Both the position numbers and the translations under genes were made by a program. A stretch of 64,000 nt of DNA, from contig NC_014168.1 of assembly GCF_000092825.1 (NCBI RefSeq), forward strand, positions 611,946 through 675,945, read 5' to 3'. Origin of the DNA: Segniliparus rotundus DSM 44985. Lineage in GTDB: Bacteria > Actinomycetota > Actinomycetes > Mycobacteriales > Mycobacteriaceae. Below are positions 6,989 through 14,271 of the stretch, one piece after another. A model generated the notes under the pieces. The model made no database searches, was not told the DNA's origin, and saw nothing but the letters and a program-made list of their open reading frames with translations. The stretch's first letter is position 1. Every line of letters starts with the position of its first letter.

Positions 6989-9739
6989 GTGCGCAGAACT
7001 CTGATTTCGCCGATGAAGGCCATGCTGGTGGTCGCGGCTGTGCTGTTGCTGCTCGCAGCCGGGTACGTGTGGCGCCTGCGCGAGCAGGACCCGCACGCCC
7101 AGCCGGGCCGCGCCCGGCCGGCCGCGGCCGACCCGCAGTCCTGGGTCCGCGCCGCCACCAAGTACACCGACGACCCGTATGCCAGGGTTTTCCTCGGCAA
7201 CGGCAGGATCGGAACCACCCTCGCCGGGGTCGGGCAGGGCTACGAGTCCTTCCCAGGCCGTTTCGGCTCGTACCCCCTGCTCGCCGAACGGTACACCGGG
7301 ACCTTCGTGGCGGGTTATTACGACACGGAGCCTCTCACGCCCCAAGCCGACGAATTCGGCGGCGACGAAGTGATCGTCGGGCTCCCCGCCTGGTCCGGGC
7401 TGTCCGTCGCGGTCGGCGGCAAAGAGTACGCCCCCGGTGTGGACCCGGCCGAATTGTCGGATTTCCGCCAAACCCTCGACGAGCGCCGCGCGGTCGCGAC
7501 CACCCACGTCACCTGGACCCCGCAGGCCGGGCGCGCGCTCGACCTCACCTATCGGGCCTTCGTCTCGCGCGCCGAGCCGAACCTCGCGGCGATCTCGGTC
7601 CAAGTCGTCCCGCGCTTCGACGGCCAGATCACCGTCACCGGGCTGATTGACGGCCGCGCCGCGCGCCGCGCCCGCCCCGAAGCCGCGCACGTCGAAGCCG
7701 ACCGGCTCACCAGCGCCGTCGTGATCCGCGCCGACGGCCCGCAGGGGCGTCGCGCGGCGGTGTCGTCCGTGTTCCAGCCCGCCCAGGGCTCGACCTCGGC
7801 CCGCGCCGAGGAAGCCGGGCCCGGTTCCGCGCAGATCGCCGTGGACAAGCAGGTCGAAGCAGGCGCGGCGTACACGTTCACCAAATATGTCGGGATCGCG
7901 ACCGAGGACGACGACCCGGACCCCGAGGGCGCCGCGCGCCGGGCCGCCTTCCGCGGGGCCGCGGAAGGCTGGGACCAAGCCCTTGCCGCGCATGAGCGGG
8001 ACTGGGCGGACTTATGGGCCTCCGACATCGTCACCGCGGGCCAACGCGATTTCCAGTCTTGGATACACAGCTCCTTCTACGCCCTGTTCTCGAGTGTGCG
8101 CGCCGGAGCACGATGGTCCGTGCCGCCTGCGGGCTTGTCCTCCGACGACTACGCCGGGTGGCTCTTCTGGGACGCGGGCACCTGGATCTTCCCGACCTTG
8201 CTCGCCACTCATCCCGAGCTTGCGCGGGCCGTGGTGGACATGCGCGCGAACGCGCTGGGGCAGGCTCGAGCGAACGCGAAAGCCTTCGGCTACCGGGGCG
8301 CGGCGTACCCGTGGAACAACGGCCCCGCCATGCGGTGCCTGCCCAACCCGTACAAATGCGTCCGCTACGAGGAGCATCTGGAGAACGAGATTGCCCTCGC
8401 GCAATGGCAGTACTATCTCGCGACAGGGGACCGCCAGTGGCTCGCGGACAAAGGAGCCCCAGTCATCACCGCCATCGCCGACTACCTGGTGTCGCGCATC
8501 GGCCCGCCCGGCGCGGACGGCGCGTACCACTACCGCGAGACGGCGGGAGCCGACGAGTACATCGAGCGCATCGACGACCACGCCCTCACCGTTGTCGGGG
8601 CCAAGAACACCCTGCGCGCCGCCCAGCGCGTCCGCGACGTCCTCGGCCAGCCCGCGGACCCCGCGTGGGCCGAGGTGGCGGACCACCTCGCCGCGCCCCC
8701 CGACATCGCCCCCGGGGTCCCCGCCGAATATTCCGGCTACCACGGCCAACAGATCAAACAGGCCGACACTGTGCTGCTGAGCTATCCGTTCGACGACCAC
8801 GAACCCGGCTACAGCGAGCAGGCCACGGTGGACTACTACTTCCCGCGCACCGACCCCACCGGGCCGAATATGACCAATGGGATGGGCGCGATCCTCGAAG
8901 CGCAGCTCGGCCAGCCCGGATGCGCGACAGACACCTTCCTCGACCAGGCTTCCGGCCCGTACATCAAAGGCCCCTTCGACATGTCCGCCGAAGTCGCGCC
9001 CGACACCGCGGGCGGCAAACTGGACCCGGTCTGGCATCGCAACGAGGCCGCGTGGATCTTCGTCACCGGGCAGGCCAGTTTCCTGCAGGCCCTCCTCGTC
9101 GGCCCGACCGGGGCGCGCTTCGAGCAGGACGCGCTGCGCCTGGACCCCCTCCTGCCGAAGCGGTTCGCCCAAGGCGGCCTGCGCATCACCGGTTTCGCGT
9201 ATCGCGGCAGCCGGTTGGACATCGACATCGGGCCCAAAGACACCACAGTGCGCCTCGTCTCGGGCGGTCCGGCGCGGATCGCCGCCCCGGACGGCAACAA
9301 GACGGTCGCTGCGGGCCAACCGGTGACCATCCCGACCCGCCGACCCGACCTCGCCCAATCCAGCGATGTGGCGCTGTGCCGTCCGGTCACCGCCACCAGC
9401 AGCGCGTACAACTCCTCGCCCGCCGCGGCGGTCGACGGCAGCGCCGCGACCGTGTGGCGCGCGGCGGGCGACGAAGCCGCGCTCACTGTCGATCTGGGCG
9501 CGACGCGCCCCATCCATGAGGTCGCGCTCGATTTCGGGGCGACCCCGCCGCAGGAGTCCGTCCTCGAAATCTCCGCGGCGGGGGACGCCTGGACGGAAAT
9601 CGACGCTCGTCCGCCCGCCGGGACCCAAGCCCGGTTCGTGCGGGTGACGCTGCGCGGCGCGCCGTCCGCGGACGGGGTGACTGGCATCGGCAAAGGCTCC
9701 AAGCCCACGCTCTCCTTGGCGGAACTGTCGGTGCGCTGA
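6989..9739 (+). CDS. Exported glycoside hydrolase family 65 protein (acid trehalase-like) with F5/8-type C domain
   Basis: This is a 916-residue membrane-anchored or secreted enzyme. Residues 9-27 form an uncleaved anchor or signal segment. Residues about 45-770 match the GH65 acid trehalase/PGGHG-like architecture: an N-terminal beta-sandwich, then an (alpha/alpha)6 barrel. GWLFWDAGTWIFP near residue 390 and the ADEY segment (Glu523, the expected general acid) match GH65 signatures; QQIKQADTVLLSYPF follows at about 588-602. A C-terminal segment (about 790-916) resembles an F5/8 type C carbohydrate-binding domain. GH65 enzymes act on alpha-glucosides such as trehalose. The substrate here is inferred; an outer-envelope trehalose glycolipid is plausible in a mycolic-acid organism. 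Confidence 0.85.
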   Translation: MRRTLISPMKAMLVVAAVLLLLAAGYVWRLREQDPHAQPGRARPAAADPQSWVRAATKYTDDPYARVFLGNGRIGTTLAGVGQGYESFPGRFGSYPLLAERYTGTFVAGYYDTEPLTPQADEFGGDEVIVGLPAWSGLSVAVGGKEYAPGVDPAELSDFRQTLDERRAVATTHVTWTPQAGRALDLTYRAFVSRAEPNLAAISVQVVPRFDGQITVTGLIDGRAARRARPEAAHVEADRLTSAVVIRADGPQGRRAAVSSVFQPAQGSTSARAEEAGPGSAQIAVDKQVEAGAAYTFTKYVGIATEDDDPDPEGAARRAAFRGAAEGWDQALAAHERDWADLWASDIVTAGQRDFQSWIHSSFYALFSSVRAGARWSVPPAGLSSDDYAGWLFWDAGTWIFPTLLATHPELARAVVDMRANALGQARANAKAFGYRGAAYPWNNGPAMRCLPNPYKCVRYEEHLENEIALAQWQYYLATGDRQWLADKGAPVITAIADYLVSRIGPPGADGAYHYRETAGADEYIERIDDHALTVVGAKNTLRAAQRVRDVLGQPADPAWAEVADHLAAPPDIAPGVPAEYSGYHGQQIKQADTVLLSYPFDDHEPGYSEQATVDYYFPRTDPTGPNMTNGMGAILEAQLGQPGCATDTFLDQASGPYIKGPFDMSAEVAPDTAGGKLDPVWHRNEAAWIFVTGQASFLQALLVGPTGARFEQDALRLDPLLPKRFAQGGLRITGFAYRGSRLDIDIGPKDTTVRLVSGGPARIAAPDGNKTVAAGQPVTIPTRRPDLAQSSDVALCRPVTATSSAYNSSPAAAVDGSAATVWRAAGDEAALTVDLGATRPIHEVALDFGATPPQESVLEISAAGDAWTEIDARPPAGTQARFVRVTLRGAPSADGVTGIGKGSKPTLSLAELSVR

Positions 9740-9879
9740 GCCTTGTTCAAGCTGTTCGGAGCTTCGCGAGGGCGGATTGGAAGACTGGCGCGAGAGCGAG
9801 CCCCGCAGCGGGGCGCGCGGCGCTGACAGCAACGGCGGCGGCGGTTGTGTTGGCGCTCGTCGCTGTCGTGGATCATGGA

Positions 9880-9909
9880 TTGTGGTCTGCTCCCGGCGGT
9901 CTGTAAACT
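9880..9909 (+). promoter_or_regulatory. Promoter of tRNA-Val
   Basis: TTGTGG (9880-9885) and TAAACT (9904-9909) are separated by 18 bases. Transcription would start about 50 bases before the tRNA. Confidence 0.55.
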
Positions 9910-9963
9910 CATATCCCGTCACAGGCTGGGCCAAGGAACACCCATCATGGCGCCCAGTCCCAC

Positions 9964-10036
9964 GCGCGTGTAGCTCAGCGGTTAGAGTCCTGGTCTTACA
10001 CACCAGTTGTCGGGGGTTCGAATCCCTCCACGCGCA
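9964..10036 (+). tRNA. tRNA-Val (anticodon UAC)
   Basis: The 73-base cloverleaf is complete: acceptor arms GCGCGTG and CACGCGC, D-arm GCTC/GAGT, anticodon stem CTGGT/ACCAG with loop CTTACAC, T-loop TTCGAAT, and discriminator A. The anticodon TAC reads GUA and other valine codons. CC but not full CCA follows in the genome. Its 3' part is the integration site of the adjacent element. Confidence 0.97.
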
Positions 10037-10038
10037 CC
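9991..10038 (+). repeat. Attachment-site repeat, left copy
   Basis: This copy starts at the anticodon stem and runs to the ACC after the acceptor stem. It is part of the functional tRNA-Val gene and is identical to 14196-14243; flanking bases differ on both sides (C versus T, T versus G). Confidence 0.9.
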
Positions 10039-10189
10039 TAGGCTGAACAGCCAAAATGGCCCTAAAAGCCCTGCTTATTCGGTTGGTACGGGGACTCCGC
10101 ATCGTCCCAGCTCGTCCCACCGTATCCCAAACGTAAGCTACAGCGAAAAGCGGAGACGAGGTGCGGATGTCGAAGGAGCCGGCCGGGCT

Positions 10190-10363
10190 GTGCTGTGGGT
10201 GTTGGCCGCTTTGTCGGCGGTGTTAGCGCAGAACACCTTCAGCGCGTGGACCGAGCAAGCCTATCCGGGCCGGGATATCGTCCGCACTGTCCTGTGCGGG
10301 ACGTTGGTGTTCGCGTTGACACGGTTGACCGCCACTGCCCTCGCGTACCGCAAGAAACACTGA
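10190..10363 (+). CDS. Possible small membrane protein
   Basis: This 57-residue frame has two hydrophobic stretches (about residues 1-17 and 31-50) and a basic tail ending RKKH, as in small phage membrane or holin-like proteins. No function can be assigned. The GTG start has GAAGGAG about 11 bases upstream, which is rather far. It converges on the Panacea-domain gene 28 bases later. It may be a phage remnant or not a gene at all. Confidence 0.35.
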   Translation: MLWVLAALSAVLAQNTFSAWTEQAYPGRDIVRTVLCGTLVFALTRLTATALAYRKKH

Positions 10364-10391
10364 GGCTCCCCTGATCCGCCCTCCGCAAGGA

Positions 10392-10571
10392 TCACGGCTC
10401 CTGCTGGCCGAACGCGGGCCACACCTGCATCTGTTCGGGGAACAGGGGGGTTCCGTGCGCGACGAGGTGCCACGCTTGGCAGTAGTACAAGAGGCAGTGG
10501 AGTTTTTCCGGCTCGACTTCACCGCCGAGACGTTCGATGATGTGCTGCGCGACATCGACAACACTTGCCAC
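10392..10571 (-). pseudogene. Truncated Panacea (DUF4065/SocA-like) domain protein
   Basis: The 59-residue product matches only the N-terminal part of the Panacea domain, known from SocA-type and phage-associated antitoxins. VAQHIIERLGGEVEPEKLHC is the first helix pair, LLYYCQAWHLVAHGTPLFPE the hallmark core, and VWPAFGQ corresponds to the usual W-x-x-GPV turn, after which the frame stops. Whole domains run 100-150 residues. The gene has a good GAGGAG site six bases before its GTG and a TAGAAT -10 at 10601-10606, so the fragment is probably expressed. It could be decayed or a compact derivative. Confidence 0.65.
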
Positions 10572-10600
10572 TGTCAGCTCCTCGCCTAGAACGTTGTCTT

Positions 10601-10606
10601 ATTCTA
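10601..10606 (-). promoter_or_regulatory. -10 element for the Panacea gene
   Basis: TAGAAT on the reverse strand gives a short leader containing GAGGAG (10583 to 10578). No recognisable -35 was seen. Confidence 0.45.
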
Positions 10607-10655
10607 CCTGCTCGGGCCGTTGATCGCGCGCATTTGAGGCCGTCTATGCTCTGAC

Positions 10656-10690
10656 CGGGCCGCGTGCCCGCCCCCATCATCGGGGCACGC
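10656..10690. repeat. Hairpin repeat, downstream copy
   Basis: Arms GCGTGCCC and GGGCACGC (10662-10690) form a hairpin just past the end of the membrane-protein operon, a suitable terminator position. The whole 35-base unit recurs at 13911-13946 with one extra T. Confidence 0.7.
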
Positions 10691-10714
10691 AGCCACCACT
10701 TGTTCCTGTGGCCG

Positions 10715-11278
10715 CTATGTGGTGATGTGGAACAGCCAGAGGCAGACGGCGACCGCGCATTTCAGGAGGAACGCGAGGGCGACTGCGGCGAGTATTCCTG
10801 TGCCGACACGGCGAGTGGCCCCGGTTGTCGATATGGCCACGCCGCCGAGTATGAGCGCGAGCACCAATGCCCAGCCGTAGAGGGGAGGACGTGCCAATAC
10901 TCCGACCGCCGAGGTGATGGCCGTGGCGATTATGAGCGCCACGTAGCTCTCAGGGCCATAGGCGGCGTTGGGCGCTACGTTCTGCGGGCCGGTGCGGTTC
11001 CGTTTGAGTTCGGACAAAGCCAGAATGAGAGCTATCGGGAACCCCACCGCGCCGAGCGCCGCGCCTTTGGCGAGCGGTGTTTTGACGCGGAACCCTACGA
11101 CGAGCGCGGCGAGCAGGAGCGCCAAGAACACGGCGGCGTAGGCCAGCGCCGTATTCGAGTGCTGCCCTTGGGCTTTGGCGAAAAACACGCCGAGGGGCAT
11201 GGTCGCGAATGTGGCAGCGGGAAGGCTCCATGTCGCAGCAGCCCACGAGACAGGGAGGAGTTTCGACCGCAGGGACAT
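10715..11278 (-). CDS. Fused A+B membrane module protein (copy 1), putative immunity protein
   Basis: This 187-residue integral membrane protein is last in the operon. Residues 1-90 are the A-type sequence: PVSWAAATWS at the N-terminus and KTPLAKGAALGAVGFPIAL near residue 75. Residues about 105-187 are the B-type sequence: YGPESYVALIIAT, then a helix pair and TRRVGTGILAAVALAFL. In the two upstream copies these halves are separate overlapping genes, so this looks like a fusion by loss of the A stop. About six transmembrane helices are expected. ATG at 11278 has GGGAG seven bases upstream, so this is the only downstream operon gene not overlapping its neighbour. Function is unknown; immunity is inferred from context. 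Confidence 0.75.
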   Translation of the reverse strand: MSLRSKLLPVSWAAATWSLPAATFATMPLGVFFAKAQGQHSNTALAYAAVFLALLLAALVVGFRVKTPLAKGAALGAVGFPIALILALSELKRNRTGPQNVAPNAAYGPESYVALIIATAITSAVGVLARPPLYGWALVLALILGGVAISTTGATRRVGTGILAAVALAFLLKCAVAVCLWLFHITT

Positions 11279-11292
11279 CTGGCAGCTCCCGC

Positions 11293-11622
11293 TTAAAACC
11301 GCATGTCGGACGGATCGCTTGAGAAGATCGCGAAGAACATTCCAGGGATCGTATAGGCGAACAGCCAAAACAGGTACCGGAAGACCACCGCGCCGAGCAC
11401 TGCGGCGAGCACGCCCATGCCCGCTCTTCTCGCCGTTCCGGTTTGCACGGCGAGGCCGAAGCCGAGCATTCCCAGCCCGAGGAGCGTGTACGGGTACCAG
11501 CCGTCTTTGCCAAACATCGCTTCTGCCATGAGGGCGAGCGTGGTGGCGATGACGGCCAAGAAGCTTTCAGGGCCGTGCTTCGGGCCGTCCAGCCCCCCCG
11601 CCTCTGTGTTTTTCCTGCTCAT
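11293..11622 (-). CDS. B-type small membrane protein (copy 2)
   Basis: This is a 109-residue protein with about three hydrophobic helices. HGPESFLAVIATTLAL and TARRAGMGVLAAVLGAVV align with the second half of the fused protein at 10715. A polar N-terminus (MSRKNTEAGGLDGP) probably faces the cytosol. The ATG overlaps the TGA of the A-type gene (ATGA), so A and B are made together. No enzymatic motif is visible. Confidence 0.75.
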   Translation of the reverse strand: MSRKNTEAGGLDGPKHGPESFLAVIATTLALMAEAMFGKDGWYPYTLLGLGMLGFGLAVQTGTARRAGMGVLAAVLGAVVFRYLFWLFAYTIPGMFFAIFSSDPSDMRF

Positions 11623-11930
11623 CCGACTATCCAATAGCTGAACCAGGCCAACACGAAGGGGAAGCCGACGACGCCGAGGGCGATTCCCCGCGCCACGGGC
11701 GTCCGCACACCGAACCAAAGCGCGAGGGCTGCGACGACGAACAAGGCGCAGACCGCGACATAGAGCGTGAGCTTTTCATCGCCCACACGCTGGTGCCGTT
11801 GCGCGTAATAAAACTCTTGAGCCTTGTGCACCACCGTGCAAGACATCAGCGTGGCCGCGACAGACGTGGGAGCGCTCCAAGTAGCAGCAGCCCACGACAC
11901 AGCGGGAAATTTGATGCCCGATTGCCGCAT
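11619..11930 (-). CDS. A-type small membrane protein (copy 2)
   Basis: This is a 103-residue protein with FPAVSWAAATWSAP near the N-terminus, a central helix (LYVAVCALFVVAALALWF), and TPVARGIALGVVGFPFVLAW before the C-terminus. These three blocks recur in the A proteins at 12253 and in the fused protein at 10715. The start codon shares its A with the stop of the preceding B gene (TAATG), which implies reinitiation. Confidence 0.75.
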   Translation of the reverse strand: MRQSGIKFPAVSWAAATWSAPTSVAATLMSCTVVHKAQEFYYAQRHQRVGDEKLTLYVAVCALFVVAALALWFGVRTPVARGIALGVVGFPFVLAWFSYWIVG

Positions 11931-12256
11931 TAGCGCATCATCGTGGGCTGTTGGCCTATTTGGAAGATAGAGACTATGGCACCTGGAACGCTCACATAGA
12001 ACACTGTCCATCCGAAGTAGAACAGGAATGCTGCCAGGGCTGCCGCCGTGATGCCTTTGCCGATGTTTCGCCACCGGTCATCAGACCGCATGACATATAT
12101 GCCGATTACGATGGCGAGGAGCACGGTCACGCCGAACATGTTGCCGAGCGTGAACCCGAAGACGATCAGGATCGCGCTTGTGATCGCACAGGATATGAAA
12201 CTGGTAGGGCTGTTTGCGGGCGAGGCTTCGCCGGGACGCGGGTTGGTGTTGCTCAT
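11930..12256 (-). CDS. B-type small membrane protein (copy 3)
   Basis: This 108-residue protein has a polar Pro/Asn/Ser-rich start (MSNTNPRPGEASPANSP), then about three helices. RNIGKGITAAALAAFLFYFG corresponds to the last conserved block of the B family, and GAIVSIF near the end matches GMFFAIF of copy 2. It is more diverged than copy 2. Its ATG overlaps the TGA of the A-type gene at 12253 by the ATGA pattern. Confidence 0.7.
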   Translation of the reverse strand: MSNTNPRPGEASPANSPTSFISCAITSAILIVFGFTLGNMFGVTVLLAIVIGIYVMRSDDRWRNIGKGITAAALAAFLFYFGWTVFYVSVPGAIVSIFQIGQQPTMMR

Positions 12257-12531
12257 TCCAGGCCCCAATGGATCGCGCTGAGGACGAAGGGCACGAAAAA
12301 GATCCCGACCGCTATGCCCCGCATGCGAGGGTTCTTGCCGAAAACGCCGAGCAGGACAGCGGTTACTGCCACCAGCAGGCAGACGATGGCAAGGCTCGGA
12401 TGCTGGCTGGCGGCTTCATGCGGCATGAAGTACCGGATAAGGGAGTACGCCATGACGCACACGGGCACGGCCGCTGGGACGCTCCATGTGGCGGCGTTCC
12501 ACGAGATGGCAGGGAATCGTGTCGGTGGCAT
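12253..12531 (-). CDS. A-type small membrane protein (copy 3)
   Basis: This 92-residue protein has FPAISWNAATWSVPAAVPV at the N-terminus, a middle helix (LAIVCLLVAVTAVLLGVFG) and RMRGIAVGIFFVPFVLSA at the end. It is collinear with the A proteins at 11619 and 10715. Its ATG shares a base with the TAA of the effector-like gene (TAATG), so it is the first gene translated after the effector, the usual place of an immunity gene. Confidence 0.75.
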   Translation of the reverse strand: MPPTRFPAISWNAATWSVPAAVPVCVMAYSLIRYFMPHEAASQHPSLAIVCLLVAVTAVLLGVFGKNPRMRGIAVGIFFVPFVLSAIHWGLE

Positions 12532-13814
12532 TAGATCTCTCCGTGGGTGGCGGGCGGCACGCTTGGTGCGACGGGATTGATGCTGGGTACATTGTCTGAG
12601 TCTTCGGGCTCTAACTTCATGGACTCTACCGGTAGTTCCGGTGGAGTCTGATGGCTTTGGATTCCAGGCCCGTCCCACTGGACTCCCGGCTGATACTCCC
12701 GTGGAGGAGCGGTGCCCACGTTCGGCACAGCGCTAGCATTTCCTGTTCCTAGCGGGTGATGGTCTTGCAAACCTTCCACAGGGCCTAACTTGCTGCCGGA
12801 TGCCTCATAGTTGTACGCGGGGGTTGTCGTTCCGTCCCGGTCTTGGTAGATCTCTAGGGAGGGGTAATTGCCCACTTGCCCGTCTATGTGGACCCCGTTC
12901 GCAGTCGGTGTGAGCATGATGTCGCCGTTGACTGACAGGCCCAAAGCGTGAGATGGAGATGGTGCTAGCGGGTTCGTCGCGTCGTACTGGATTCTTAGCC
13001 TTCCGTCAGCGGTTTGCGAGACATTGACGGTTGGGTCTTGCACCTGCGTGTTGCCTTGTATGTCGACGGATGGGTTCTGCCTGGCCGCGACGACGCCGTT
13101 CTCGTAGTCGATGTACAGGGACACTCTGGTTTCGCGAGGGTCGAATTGTTCTTTCGGTCCGCGCGCGTCGCCTAGGTCGTTGGGCATGTTGAGCACGTCT
13201 GTGGCTGGGATGTAGAGGCCGACCCGCACGATTCCCTGGCCGGGGACGGGGTTGATGCGGCCGACATCGACGCGGGCGGGCACACCGTGGTTGCGTCCGA
13301 CCATGCTCTGGGTGTCCATGATCGCGGCCATTTTCCAGTCGGCGTCGCTCTGGGGAGCCCTGCCGTACACATGCTCGAACTGCTCCGGGTGAACGCCGTG
13401 AAGTGTTTCACTGTTCGGGATCGGGCTGGGGTCGTCTTTGAACGGCTCGAATTTGTCCGCTTCGCTTTTGACGCTGTCGAGTTGGTCGCCGAGTTCTTCA
13501 GCGAGGTGTTGGTCGGCGGCGAGTTCGGCGGCGCTGAGTTCTTCTGTGGTCTCGTAGTGCAGGGCGGATTCGCGGGTGGCCTCAGCGTGGGCGTGCAAGG
13601 CTGCTGCCACCTCGTGGGCGTTGATGTGCTGGTTGGTGATCGCGGCTGTGAACGCTGCGGCGAACGGGGCTCCGACAGGGCCGAGGGCGGTCATCATGCC
13701 CTGGAACACGCTGGGGTCGAACGCGATGGTGCCGTCGAGCATGAGCGCCATCTGTTCTGTCTGCTCGGCGTGCGCCATCATGGCCGCTTGGTCGGCGTTC
13801 AGCGCTTGTCCCAT
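12531..13814 (-). CDS. ESX-effector-like protein (Rv3899c/Rv0026-like family), putative polymorphic toxin
   Basis: This 427-residue protein leads the element's operon. Residues 1-135 are helical and Ala/Glu/Gln-rich, without Cys or a signal peptide, like N-terminal targeting regions of type VII substrates. Residues about 140-370 form a strand-rich domain with VGLYIPATDVLNMP, TRVSLYIDYENGVVAARQNP and TPTANGVHIDG. From memory, such segments mark the mycobacterial family of Rv3899c, Rv0026 and Rv0739, some of which neighbour the CpnT toxin locus. The last 60 residues are Pro-rich and polar. GGAGG precedes the ATG by five bases, and TAGTAT at 13842-13847 is a fitting -10. Toxic activity is inferred only from position before tandem membrane genes. 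Confidence 0.75.
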   Translation of the reverse strand: MGQALNADQAAMMAHAEQTEQMALMLDGTIAFDPSVFQGMMTALGPVGAPFAAAFTAAITNQHINAHEVAAALHAHAEATRESALHYETTEELSAAELAADQHLAEELGDQLDSVKSEADKFEPFKDDPSPIPNSETLHGVHPEQFEHVYGRAPQSDADWKMAAIMDTQSMVGRNHGVPARVDVGRINPVPGQGIVRVGLYIPATDVLNMPNDLGDARGPKEQFDPRETRVSLYIDYENGVVAARQNPSVDIQGNTQVQDPTVNVSQTADGRLRIQYDATNPLAPSPSHALGLSVNGDIMLTPTANGVHIDGQVGNYPSLEIYQDRDGTTTPAYNYEASGSKLGPVEGLQDHHPLGTGNASAVPNVGTAPPREYQPGVQWDGPGIQSHQTPPELPVESMKLEPEDSDNVPSINPVAPSVPPATHGEI

Positions 13815-13841
13815 TCGTTCCTCCGTGTGCGTGGGAACAGG

Positions 13842-13847
13842 ATACTA
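13842..13847 (-). promoter_or_regulatory. -10 element for the effector/membrane operon
   Basis: TAGTAT on the reverse strand lies 27 bases before the start at 13814. The leader holds GGAGG (13824 to 13820). Confidence 0.5.
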
Positions 13848-13910
13848 CGGTGTCTCGGCGTGGCTGGCGCCCAGTTCTTCGGCGGTGTCCTTCTGGCGTT
13901 GGCCGGTGAG

Positions 13911-13946
13911 CGGGCCGCGTGCCCGTCCCCCATCATCGGGGCACGC
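13911..13946. repeat. Hairpin repeat, upstream copy
   Basis: This is a near-identical copy of 10656-10690 in the same orientation, with arms GCGTGCCC and GGGCACGC. The two copies bracket the effector/membrane operon. Confidence 0.7.
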
Positions 13947-13986
13947 GGTCTCTTTCTCCTGCTCTCATCACCTGGCTTTACTCTCA

Positions 13987-14021
13987 CCGCCCCCACTTGC
14001 GTGGGGGCGGTTTTCGCTTTT
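13987..14021 (+). terminator. Strong intrinsic terminator without an upstream gene
   Basis: Ten-base arms CCGCCCCCAC and GTGGGGGCGG around TTGC are followed by TTTTCGCTTTT. No plus-strand gene lies upstream within the element, so it probably belonged to genes that were deleted. Bases 14022-14195 are AT-richer than the surroundings and hold no gene I can support. Confidence 0.8.
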
Positions 14022-14195
14022 CAAGCTTAGAGCGGATCTGCCCTGGCGATACAGATTTATGTTCCCAGTGGGGATGGAAGCCGTGAGGATATACCGAGAG
14101 TTCGTAAGCTACAGAAGTTCGACTACTCTTGTTGAAAAAATGCTTTCTAGCTGGACATAATTCGCATTCGAAGCCAAACAAAATCAAGGTTAAAT

Positions 14196-14243
14196 TGGTC
14201 TTACACACCAGTTGTCGGGGGTTCGAATCCCTCCACGCGCACC
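14196..14243 (+). repeat. Attachment-site repeat, right copy
   Basis: This copy is identical to the 3' part of tRNA-Val at 9991-10038. It lacks the acceptor 5' strand and D-arm, so it is not a functional tRNA. Confidence 0.9.
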
Positions 14244-14271
14244 GCCGCCAGAGCGAGCGGGCGGTGAGTTC

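Larger units (their letters stand above)
9991..14243. mobile_element. 4.2-kb tRNA-Val-integrated genetic element without integrase
   Basis: Two identical 48-bp copies of the tRNA-Val 3' part (9991-10038 and 14196-14243) bound the segment, which is the footprint of site-specific integration into a tRNA gene. Host-type genes resume directly on both sides. Inside are a possible small membrane protein, a truncated Panacea protein and a six-gene operon of an effector-like protein plus small membrane proteins. I found no integrase, excisionase or structural phage gene. The element is therefore either the remnant of a larger prophage or a satellite mobilised in trans. An orphan plus-strand terminator at 13987 supports loss of genes. 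Confidence 0.8.

Noticed and set aside
9777-10046. Open frame running through tRNA-Val
   Set aside because: Its C-terminal part is the translated tRNA 3' end. The upstream part has no start signal and no protein-like composition.
8012-10120. Long minus-strand open frame over the GH65 gene
   Set aside because: It is antisense to a clear GH65 enzyme and shows the Arg/Gly/Ala-rich composition of high-GC shadow frames.
10223-10564. Minus-strand 113-codon frame overlapping the Panacea gene
   Set aside because: The Panacea frame on the same strand has a Shine-Dalgarno and a recognisable domain core. This frame has neither.
10039-14195. Integrase or excisionase gene in the tRNA-Val element
   Set aside because: All frames above 50 codons were inspected and none shows the tyrosine or serine recombinase motifs.
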